DNA of 40,656 nucleotides. It comes from Desulfobacula sp. (GTDB taxonomy: Bacteria > Desulfobacterota > Desulfobacteria > Desulfobacterales > Desulfobacteraceae). Positions 34,470 to 40,656 of the stretch are shown here, piece by piece. The DNA lies in the NCBI RefSeq assembly GCF_030145145.1, contig NZ_JAQYWD010000045.1:1-40656 (forward strand). The letters are read 5' to 3'. A model generated the notes under the pieces. It was not told where the DNA came from and did not search any database. It saw nothing but the letters and a program-made list of their open reading frames with translations. Numbering within the stretch: the stretch's first letter is position 1; every line of letters begins with the position of its first letter. A program made the position numbers and the translations under genes.

Positions 34470-35858
34470 ATGGAGGGCGAACACATACCTGCCAGAATTA
34501 TATGCGTTGACGACGGCAAAGTTCTGGCAGAACAAGTCAAAACCATTTTTGATAACGATGATGTAACCATCGCTTATGAACGAAATCTTGAAGCTGTGGT
34601 GGACCGGTTTGAACGGAACCGGTTTGACCTGATGCTCTTTTCCGGCGCTGTTGCCCGCAACCAGCAGGCCGATGCATTGGATGTACTGGAGCTGATCTCT
34701 GTTAAATGCCCCCAGACCCAGATTCTTCTATTTACGGCCCCCGGTTCTTTGAAATTTGCCAACCAGGGGCTAAGAGCCGGCGCCTACCACTACGCCACAC
34801 TGCCCATTACCAGCGAGGAACTCAAACTGCTTATCGGGTCGGCCATGGAGGCAAAACCCCTTCTGGGACCCAACATGCTGCTCAAGGCAGAGACCGAAAA
34901 AAATACGTTTGAACGAATGGTCGGCCGGTCCGCGGTGATGCAGGCGGCCTACCGCCTGATCCGCCAGGCAGCGGTTACAGACATCCCGGTTCTGATTTCA
35001 GGAGAAACCGGTACTGGAAAGGAACTGGCTGCACAAGCCATCCACCAACTGAGCGCGCGCAATGATGCGTCCTGTATCCCTGTCCACATCGCCTCTCTGC
35101 CTCCCGATCTTGTGGCCAGTGAATTGTTCGGCCATGTCAGCGGTGCATTTACCGGAGCAACAAAAATGCGGAAAGGTTGCTTTGAGATGGCTGACGGCGG
35201 CACGGTGTTTCTTGATGAGATCGGCACCATTGATCAGAAAATGCAGGTCAGCCTGCTCAGACTTTTGGAGACCAATGAATTCAGCCGGATCGGCAGCCAG
35301 GAAAATATGCCTGTCAATGTCCGTGTGATTGCCGCCACCAATGCCGATCTTGTCAATGAGATCCGGCTGGGCAATTTCAGAGAAGACCTTTACTACCGGC
35401 TGGACGTCCTCAATATCGTTATGCCGCCCTTAAGAGATCGGAGTGGTGACATCCCTCTCTTGGTGAGCCATTTCATAAAAGAGGCCAGCGAGGATTTTAA
35501 AAAGAAGATCAGAGGGCTCTCTTCGGATTTTATCAACTGTGTGGAATCCTATCCCTGGCCGGGGAATGTCAGGGAATTAAGAAACGTCATCCAGCGCGCT
35601 GTGGTCTCAGCAACTGAGGATATTCTACGAACCCGAAACCTGCCCAACCGGATCAGCCATTACCAGGACAGGGATAATCAGATGACCGTTAAAATAGGCA
35701 TGACCCTGGCCCAGGTTGAAAAAGGACTGATTATCAGGACCCTGGCCCATGCAGGGGATAACCGATCCCGTACCAGTGAAATCCTTGGAATATCCAGGCG
35801 GACCCTGTACAACAAGATGGAGCGGTACGGCATCTCTACTGTCAACTCATCAGGGTAG
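34470..35858 (+). CDS. NtrC-family sigma-54 activator with degenerate receiver
   Basis: About 462 residues. The start at 34470 is chosen because AAGGAG lies eight bases upstream; an ATG at 34419 has none. The N-terminal receiver keeps the acidic pair D14-D15, but the phosphoacceptor position aligns with S58 (FDLMLFSG for xDLVLLDxxMP) and the usual KP loop reads ATLPIT, so phosphorylation is unlikely. The AAA+ module has GETGTGKE, GAFTGATK and FLDEIGT; the C-terminal Fis-type helix-turn-helix is TSEILGISRRTLYNKMERYG. It is divergent from metK, which has a sigma-54 promoter, so it most likely controls that operon, perhaps by ligand or protein binding. Confidence 0.93.
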   Translation: MEGEHIPARIICVDDGKVLAEQVKTIFDNDDVTIAYERNLEAVVDRFERNRFDLMLFSGAVARNQQADALDVLELISVKCPQTQILLFTAPGSLKFANQGLRAGAYHYATLPITSEELKLLIGSAMEAKPLLGPNMLLKAETEKNTFERMVGRSAVMQAAYRLIRQAAVTDIPVLISGETGTGKELAAQAIHQLSARNDASCIPVHIASLPPDLVASELFGHVSGAFTGATKMRKGCFEMADGGTVFLDEIGTIDQKMQVSLLRLLETNEFSRIGSQENMPVNVRVIAATNADLVNEIRLGNFREDLYYRLDVLNIVMPPLRDRSGDIPLLVSHFIKEASEDFKKKIRGLSSDFINCVESYPWPGNVRELRNVIQRAVVSATEDILRTRNLPNRISHYQDRDNQMTVKIGMTLAQVEKGLIIRTLAHAGDNRSRTSEILGISRRTLYNKMERYGISTVNSSG

Positions 35859-35879
35859 TCCAAATCCACCGCCAAATTT

Positions 35880-36168
35880 TTTCATCATCCCAGTTTCCAC
35901 CTGTTTCACAGTATTTCAACAGGTCGTGCTGATATCCGGCCGTGTCTGATCTTAATTTTACTGTTTCCACATTATCCGGAAGACAGTCCAAGGCTCTCCG
36001 GACTTTACGCCTCAGACCGTGCATTTCTGATTGACGCAATATTTTATAAAACCCCTCATCTGCTTCCAGTATTTTTACGTGTGACCTTCAGGTTAAATCA
36101 TCAACACAATCCCCACCGGCAAGGTTGAGCAGCACCAAGGACCAAGCGTAAAGTTGCTCTTTTTTCAT
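35880..36168 (-). pseudogene. IS1380-family transposase remnant
   Basis: The minus strand from 36168 reads LLNLAGGDCVDDL, a stop, then VKILEADEGFYKIL, HGLRRKVRRALDCLP and VKLRSDTAGYQHDLLKYCE. These are consecutive IS1380 transposase motifs (LAGGDCxxDLxxLExDEGF and LRSDTAGYQxDLLRYC), with a stop and only about one fifth of the protein. Its 3' end abuts the sigma-54 activator stop. Confidence 0.8.
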
Positions 36169-36189
36169 ACGTTGGTTTTGAACAACCTT

Positions 36190-36609
36190 TTAGGTTAGAC
36201 CAAGCTTGTGTTTCTTTCTTTCAAGGGTTGCAAAAAAATCTCTGGAATTAACTATAAACCGTGTGTGAGTGCCCTCGGCTATCTTATCGACTGAGTCATG
36301 GGCTTCTATGTAATAGGTCAGCTTCCTCCCGTCTATGGCAGTTAATTGTGCTTTAGTTACAATTGTTGCGCCAATAGGTGATGCGGACAGGTGTTTCATG
36401 CTATTCGCTACTCCTACTGTCAGGTAGTTTTCAGGCAGGAATTCATGTACGAATATACAAGCGGTTTCCATAACGCCAACAAGGTGAGGTGTTCCTAAAA
36501 CTGGCATTCCTTTGTAGCCGACAGCCTCGGCGCTGTTTTCATTTGAGACAATAATACTTAGCGTATTTTCCATTCCGATTTTCAATCCTGAAAGGTCGAT
36601 TTTGCCCAT
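36190..36609 (-). CDS. FlK-like hotdog-fold thioesterase
   Basis: A 139-aa protein matching the fluoroacetyl-CoA-thioesterase-like family: MPVLGTPHLVGVMETACI (catalytic Thr/Glu region), TVGVANSMKHLSASPIG (His) and DSVDKIAEGTHTRFIV. Most members are general acyl-CoA thioesterases of unknown substrate; the fluoroacetyl specificity is confined to a few. The ATG has a weak GAGAAA site. It stands alone between the IS1380 remnant and a divergent Cys-cluster gene. Confidence 0.88.
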   Translation of the reverse strand: MGKIDLSGLKIGMENTLSIIVSNENSAEAVGYKGMPVLGTPHLVGVMETACIFVHEFLPENYLTVGVANSMKHLSASPIGATIVTKAQLTAIDGRKLTYYIEAHDSVDKIAEGTHTRFIVNSRDFFATLERKKHKLGLT

Positions 36610-36725
36610 TGGTTTTTCTCGCAGTTTAAATTGTTATAAAAGTATCTAAATAATAGAATAATTAGTTTGCTTTTACAATAAACGAAGATTAATATATTGC
36701 ATATAAAAAAAGAAGGAAAAATCAT

Positions 36726-37064
36726 ATGAAAATCAGCCCTTGCGAAACATGCGGTGCCTGTTGTGCCTTTTCCTTGGTTTCATTCCCAGACTTTGAGGTC
36801 GATAATATCATAAATGGTTTTGTCCCAGTTGATATGACCTCTCTCTTCAAAGACTCCAGAAGGTTCATGAAAGGTACTGACACCAGAAATCATCGCTGCA
36901 TTGCTCTGGAGGGCAAAGTGGGTTTCTGTGTAAAATGTCTCATTTATGAACACCGGCCCTCCACCTGTCGAGAATTCAATATTTCATGGGAAAATAATAT
37001 CGGCAACTTCCTGTGTGACAGGTCAAGAGAATTTTTTGGCCTCCAATCCTTTTCAAAGTATTAA
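36726..37064 (+). CDS. YkgJ-type Fe-S/zinc cysteine-cluster protein
   Basis: A 112-aa protein with the YkgJ/CxxCxxCC signature at the N-terminus (CETCGACCAF) and further conserved Cys in HRCIALEG, GFCVKCLIYEHRPSTCREF and FLCDRS. The family is predicted to bind zinc or an Fe-S cluster; function is unknown. AAGGAAAAATCAT precedes the ATG. Divergent from the thioesterase gene. Confidence 0.9.
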   Translation: MKISPCETCGACCAFSLVSFPDFEVDNIINGFVPVDMTSLFKDSRRFMKGTDTRNHRCIALEGKVGFCVKCLIYEHRPSTCREFNISWENNIGNFLCDRSREFFGLQSFSKY

Positions 37065-37450
37065 CGCTTTTCCCGTCTTTTTGGTTACAATTCCAAATGC
37101 CAGCCACAGGTATTGATACTATTTTTTTGATCCTCATTATGCTCTAAGATTATGTATCAGGCATTGCTCACGTGAAAAATTACCTGAACACGGAACTAAG
37201 ATCAACGCTGGAGGTGAATTTGCCCGGATCGGGGATTCCCATGAATATTGTTGGCCGCGGATCATAAAACGCAATCTCAGGTCCTGTAAAAAACTTGCTC
37301 TTTTTATGTATTTGGGTGTATTATTCAGAATAATTATCTGCTTTGACCTGACACATGAATCCATGTCAGTTCCAACTCTTCAGCCCAGCCTGCAATCCTC
37401 TTGTTCCGGTTCCATATCAATACGATAAACTATAAAAGGAGGTTTGTCCC
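37065..37450. other. Intergenic region with promoter for the Hcp-like gene
   Basis: 386 bases with no ORF, repeat or RNA that I can support. Its right end carries the strong ribosome site AAGGAGG (37437-37443) for the Hcp-like gene. Confidence 0.5.
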
Positions 37451-38044
37451 ATGAAAGCGATTTTAATTTTTTTTTCATTATTGCTGGTAACCGTGGCATT
37501 TCTATGCACTCCCCTGGCTGTTGAAGCAGCACTTGTTTCAAAGGTTCTCATTGAAGGTGAAACACAGGGTAAAATCGAAGGCAGTTGCGACTCCAGCTTT
37601 GACTGTGATGGATGGATAGCCGCATATTCGTTCGGGCATAACGTCTACATACCAAGAGACGCTCAAAATAACATTACAGGGAAGAGAGTACATACACCGT
37701 TAAAAATTCTAAAATCCTTCGACAAATCAACACCCAAGCTCTATCAGGCGCTCATCAACGGCGAACAACTAGAGATTACCATGCGGTTTTACAAAGTTGA
37801 CCCATCAGGAATTGAAGAAAACTATTTTACTATCACTCTAAAAAAAGCATTAATTATCAGCATCACACCAAGTTATCCGCCTGTTTTCCTACCCCAAAAC
37901 AACAGCTATCATCATATGGAAACCGTTGCCTTCATCTATCAATATATCAAGTGGACATGGGAAAGTGATGGGATAGAGTCAGAAGATTCAATAGGATCTT
38001 CCGAGCAAATGGCAACAGACAGGAATGCGCAGTTGAGGCAATAG
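37451..38044 (+). CDS. Hcp-like (T6SS tube family) protein with a Sec signal peptide
   Basis: A 197-aa protein. Residues 1-26 form a signal peptide (ILIFFSLLLVTVAFLCT, ending near VEAA). The rest follows the Hcp order: IEGETQGKIEGSC, IAAYSFGHNVYIPRD, KRVHTPLKILKSFDKSTP, ITMRFYKVDPSGIEENYFTI, HMETVAFIYQYIKWTW and the C-terminal ESEDS. Hcp normally forms the T6SS tube in the cytoplasm and has no signal peptide, and no other T6SS gene is in the window. It may therefore be an exported structural homologue. The next gene starts three bases after its stop, so they are probably co-transcribed. Confidence 0.85.
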   Translation: MKAILIFFSLLLVTVAFLCTPLAVEAALVSKVLIEGETQGKIEGSCDSSFDCDGWIAAYSFGHNVYIPRDAQNNITGKRVHTPLKILKSFDKSTPKLYQALINGEQLEITMRFYKVDPSGIEENYFTITLKKALIISITPSYPPVFLPQNNSYHHMETVAFIYQYIKWTWESDGIESEDSIGSSEQMATDRNAQLRQ

Positions 38045-38046
38045 CC

Positions 38047-39432
38047 ATGAAAACAATCAATCTGTTACTATTTTTTGTGGTGGTATCTTTGACCCTGCCA
38101 TTGGCGGAAAATTTTCATGCCGGGCAGGTCATGGTTTTTAAAGGCAATACCATCATCAATCAAGATATGGAGGGATTGATAACGCTTCCAGGAGGTGGTA
38201 TCGTAACCCTTGCGTCTTTACAGGTGGCAAGCTGGGGTATACATTACGAATCCGAGAGTCTTTTGGTTTACGAGATAGAGTCCATGATCCTGTCACTCTA
38301 TGCCGAGTCGTCCATATTATCGCTTCCTGATCCGGATGAAACCGTTGAAACAACAAATGGAACATCCGGAACGTTATGGGAAGTTCTTGAAACCGAACCG
38401 TTTGTGGTTTATTACCCGGATATCCGATGGATTGAGGCTGTCGATACTGGTTTCATCTTTGTACCGACGACTCAAGACTCAGAACTTGTAACGGACAAAG
38501 ACTCACTTCCGGTGACCGAAGGCAGGATTGCTGAAATCGGCGTAAAGCTGTCTTCTAAACCCGCATCCAATGTCAGCTTGATGGCTGCAAAAGTAAACGG
38601 AGACCCTGACCTTACAATTCAGTCCGGCGCCAGCCTTACCTTTACACCATTCGACTGGGATCAGTTTCAGACGGTAACGATTGCAGCAGCAGAGGATGCA
38701 GATACTGAGAACGGTTCGGCCGTGATTTTGCTGAGTACAGCATCAGGAGCAAAAAAAACCGTATCAGCAATAGAAATAGACAATGACGGCGATATTGATG
38801 GGGACGGAATGCCGGATAATTGGGAAGATTATTATACGGGATTGAACAAAAACGAGAAGGATGGAGGGATCGACCTTGATTCGGATGGATTAATTAATTT
38901 AGCCGAATATCAACACAACACAGATCCGTTTGATTACGACACCGACAATGATGATTTACCGGATGGATGGGAAGCCGATAACGGCCTTGATCCCACGAAT
39001 CGGAAAGACGCTGCCCAAGATTCGGATGGTGATGGAAACAGCAACTACCAGGAGTATGTCGATGAAACAGATCCTCAGGACAAAACCTCCTATACATTTC
39101 GGACAGCCACGGTTATGGGGACGATTTTTTCTACGGTCAACGGTTACGAAAGCGGAATCAAGAGTGCTTCAATTTTCTTGCAGGGAACGGATTTCCAGAC
39201 AACGACCGACCTGTCAGGCACTTTTTCCTTTGACAATATTCCCTATGGGAATTACTTGATTCAAGCCCAGGCCTCTTATTTCAAGCCTTATACGACTGAA
39301 ATTGTTGTAAATGACACGTTCATATATCTGCCGCACATTGAATTAAAGGTTCTAAGTGACATCAACAATGATGGTCTGATTGATTTAAAGGAGGCGATTG
39401 ATATTTTAAAGGCCCTTTCCGGGTTTAAATAG
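38047..39432 (+). CDS. Exported calcium-repeat protein with dockerin-like C-terminus
   Basis: A 461-aa protein. It has an N-terminal signal peptide (LLLFFVVVSLTLPLAENFHA), an unassigned beta-rich region and a Calx-beta-like segment (about 170-255). TSP3-type calcium loops follow (DGDIDGDGMPDNWEDY, DLDSDGLINLAEYQHNTDP, DYDTDNDDLPDGWE and DSDGDGNSNYQEY), then a carboxypeptidase-regulatory-like beta sandwich (about 353-432). It ends in a dockerin/EF-hand motif DINNDGLIDLKEAIDILKAL. It is probably a secreted or surface calcium-binding protein. It follows the Hcp-like gene by two bases and ends at a terminator. No sortase or PEP-CTERM anchor is seen. Confidence 0.85.
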   Translation: MKTINLLLFFVVVSLTLPLAENFHAGQVMVFKGNTIINQDMEGLITLPGGGIVTLASLQVASWGIHYESESLLVYEIESMILSLYAESSILSLPDPDETVETTNGTSGTLWEVLETEPFVVYYPDIRWIEAVDTGFIFVPTTQDSELVTDKDSLPVTEGRIAEIGVKLSSKPASNVSLMAAKVNGDPDLTIQSGASLTFTPFDWDQFQTVTIAAAEDADTENGSAVILLSTASGAKKTVSAIEIDNDGDIDGDGMPDNWEDYYTGLNKNEKDGGIDLDSDGLINLAEYQHNTDPFDYDTDNDDLPDGWEADNGLDPTNRKDAAQDSDGDGNSNYQEYVDETDPQDKTSYTFRTATVMGTIFSTVNGYESGIKSASIFLQGTDFQTTTDLSGTFSFDNIPYGNYLIQAQASYFKPYTTEIVVNDTFIYLPHIELKVLSDINNDGLIDLKEAIDILKALSGFK

Positions 39433-39452
39433 TGTCCTCTGAAAATTTTCAT

Positions 39453-39492
39453 AAAAGGGGGTTGTCGTGGTAATTATGGCAGCCCTTTTTTA
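39453..39492 (+). terminator. Intrinsic terminator after the Hcp-like/dockerin-like pair
   Basis: AAAAGGG pairs with CCCTTTTTT across an imperfect stem and loop, and ends in a T-run, 20 bases after the stop codon. It closes the two-gene unit. Confidence 0.6.
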
Positions 39493-39628
39493 TATTTCCC
39501 GGATTTATTGACACAGAATTTTGAATGCCCCCATATCCCTCTCCCATTGAGATTGTCTCTCAATCTACCAGCTCATTTAACCGGCACAACCCGTTTTTTT
39601 TCTAAGAACCCGAACTTGTCCCCCGAAC

Positions 39629-40549
39629 TCACCTGTTCCCTGTTATTTCCTGCATGACAAAGGGCAGGTCTTGAATTCCGATTTTTTGGTCTCCGCTGGT
39701 CTCCGCTTCCACATAAACATCTGATGCCGGCTGGGTTTTTTCACAGACCTGGATTTCCAAGGCTAAAATTACATCAGCTAGGTCGATATGCCCGCTGTCG
39801 TCAAAATCACCTTTGCGGACCGGCCTGGGGGCTATAGATATATTTACCATAACGTTTCCCAATAATTCGTTTGACAGCCAGTCGTAGGCTGGAATGGATT
39901 TATCGTCAAGCGCCGCAAGTTCGGGAGATACAGGATTGCGATTTGATGAAACAATGTGAATAGTTAAAACAAGCTTATTCTGTGAAATGGCCTGACGAAT
40001 CTCCTCCTCATGGGTCGGATGAATCAGATTTGAACCGAAGCTGCTCACGAGTGAGTCAATGGTGACAAATCGATATTCGCCTTCCTGATAGTCAATGTAA
40101 TGTTCGATATCTTCAGGCGTGAGGGTTTCGTCGGCAACGGAGAATTCAACAATCCTTACAGTTCCCTGATCCCGATAGGCAAGATCAACCCACTGCTCAG
40201 CAGCAGAAAACCCGAAAAGAGAAAAATTGTAAGACCACGGATTGCCCGTCGATTCCTTGAAGAGTTCTGTCTCTCTACCGTCATTGCCGACATAGATGGC
40301 GTTACCGTCGGGGCTGAAGGCGATGTGCGCGGGTAAGGTGAAATGTTCATCATTATGAGATTTGATCAACTCTCCGTTCACCCCGAACACCTGTATGCGG
40401 TAGCCGTAGGTATCGCAGACATACAGATTGCCGTCTACGCCTATGCCGATTCCCCGTGGGGAAAGGAACTGGCCATCATGATCGGAGCCGAGCGAGCCAA
40501 CCGACCAGACCCATTGTCCCTGGCTGTCGAATTTCAGAGCTCCTGACAT
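39629..40549 (-). CDS. NHL/beta-propeller protein with dockerin-like C-terminus
   Basis: A 306-aa protein. The N-terminal half has NHL-type repeats (FLSPRGIGIGVDGNLYVCDT, then HIAFSPDGNAIYVGND). The C-terminus has two dockerin/EF-hand-like motifs, KGDFDDSGHIDLADVILALE and SGDQKIGIQDLPFVMQEI, a tail common in Desulfobacteraceae exported proteins (inference). The ATG at 40549 has no ribosome site, no signal peptide follows it, and a stop codon lies two codons upstream. The gene may therefore be a 5'-truncated copy of a secreted protein. Confidence 0.7.
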   Translation of the reverse strand: MSGALKFDSQGQWVWSVGSLGSDHDGQFLSPRGIGIGVDGNLYVCDTYGYRIQVFGVNGELIKSHNDEHFTLPAHIAFSPDGNAIYVGNDGRETELFKESTGNPWSYNFSLFGFSAAEQWVDLAYRDQGTVRIVEFSVADETLTPEDIEHYIDYQEGEYRFVTIDSLVSSFGSNLIHPTHEEEIRQAISQNKLVLTIHIVSSNRNPVSPELAALDDKSIPAYDWLSNELLGNVMVNISIAPRPVRKGDFDDSGHIDLADVILALEIQVCEKTQPASDVYVEAETSGDQKIGIQDLPFVMQEITGNR

Positions 40550-40584
40550 TAAGCTTCAAAAAGCCTTATTTTAAAGGGTTTTAC

Positions 40585-40613
40585 TTGACTTTTGGGTAAA
40601 AATATCGTAGGTT
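40585..40613 (+). promoter_or_regulatory. Sigma-70-type promoter for the gene at the right edge
   Basis: TTGACT (40585-40590) and TAGGTT (40608-40613) are separated by 17 bases. The -35 box is good and the -10 box weak. An AAAGGAAA ribosome site and ATG follow at 40641. Confidence 0.4.
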
Positions 40614-40640
40614 AAGCGGCATCCAAAAAAGGAAAATATA

Positions 40641-40656
40641 ATGCTTCAAACCTACA
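40641..40656 (+). CDS. Start of an unidentified gene (runs off window)
   Basis: ATG at 40641 follows AAAAGGAAAATATA and encodes MLQTY before the window ends. The upstream promoter-like sequence supports a real start. Too short to identify. Confidence 0.4.

Noticed and set aside
1-40656. CRISPR arrays, tRNA or rRNA genes
   Set aside because: No regularly spaced short repeats and no cloverleaf or rRNA-like sequence were recognised by eye.

Overview
The window looks like chromosomal DNA of an anaerobic, probably sulfate-reducing member of the Desulfobacterota (Desulfobacteraceae-like). This is an inference. It rests on the DUF39 plus NIL/ferredoxin pair (the direct homocysteine route known from Desulfovibrio and methanogens), two sigma-54 activators with matching -24/-12 promoters, a TRAP transporter, a long KamA-type radical SAM enzyme, and dockerin-like C-termini on exported proteins. 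I saw no rRNA, tRNA or CRISPR array. Much of the accessory sequence is transposase debris (IS91-, IS1595-, IS1380-, RAYT-like and an integrase-core type), so the region has been rearranged repeatedly.

Layout. 1-2800 (minus): a CheB-CheR-PAS hybrid running off the left edge. 3.0-5.3 kb: a LysE-type exporter and its divergent XRE-cupin regulator, bracketed by two diverged direct repeats of about 470 bp. 5.7-6.4 kb: a hemolysin III-type membrane protein. 6.5-13.3 kb (minus): DUF2391 membrane protein, long KamA-family radical SAM protein, a divergent glutamine-synthetase-like ligase, a carbon-nitrogen hydrolase and an unknown 342-aa protein. The 3' end of that last gene is duplicated as a pseudogene at the far side of the block. 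13.3-18.9 kb (minus): an envelope/stress module (small membrane protein, sll1863-like coiled coil, LapA-like protein, VWA-OmpA lipoprotein, BON lipoprotein, small lipoprotein, ABM monooxygenase). It has a sigma-54 promoter, an upstream dyad and a PAS-AAA-Fis activator gene. 19.1-20.1 kb: a Sel1/formylglycine-generating-enzyme-like gene interrupted by an in-frame TAG. 20.3-26.3 kb: a TRAP transporter (dctPQM) between IS remnants and gene fragments.

26.5-34.0 kb (minus) is the most interesting block. It is a probable single transcription unit: metK, DUF39, NIL-ferredoxin, a small SET-domain methyltransferase, a LysA/ODC-type PLP decarboxylase, a class III aminotransferase and an aminobutyraldehyde-type dehydrogenase. 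A sigma-54-type promoter lies ahead of metK, and a divergent NtrC-type activator with a degenerate receiver (34.5-35.9 kb) is the likely regulator. Read as a pathway, the block makes homocysteine and SAM, methylates something, then decarboxylates, deaminates and oxidises a basic amino acid to an omega-amino acid. An N-methylated omega-amino acid (betaine-like) product is one testable hypothesis.

35.9-40.7 kb: an IS1380 remnant, a FlK-like thioesterase, a YkgJ-type Cys-cluster protein, an Hcp-like protein carrying a Sec signal peptide and apparently co-transcribed with a calcium-repeat/dockerin-like exported protein, and an NHL-repeat protein with a dockerin-like tail. A new gene begins at the right edge.
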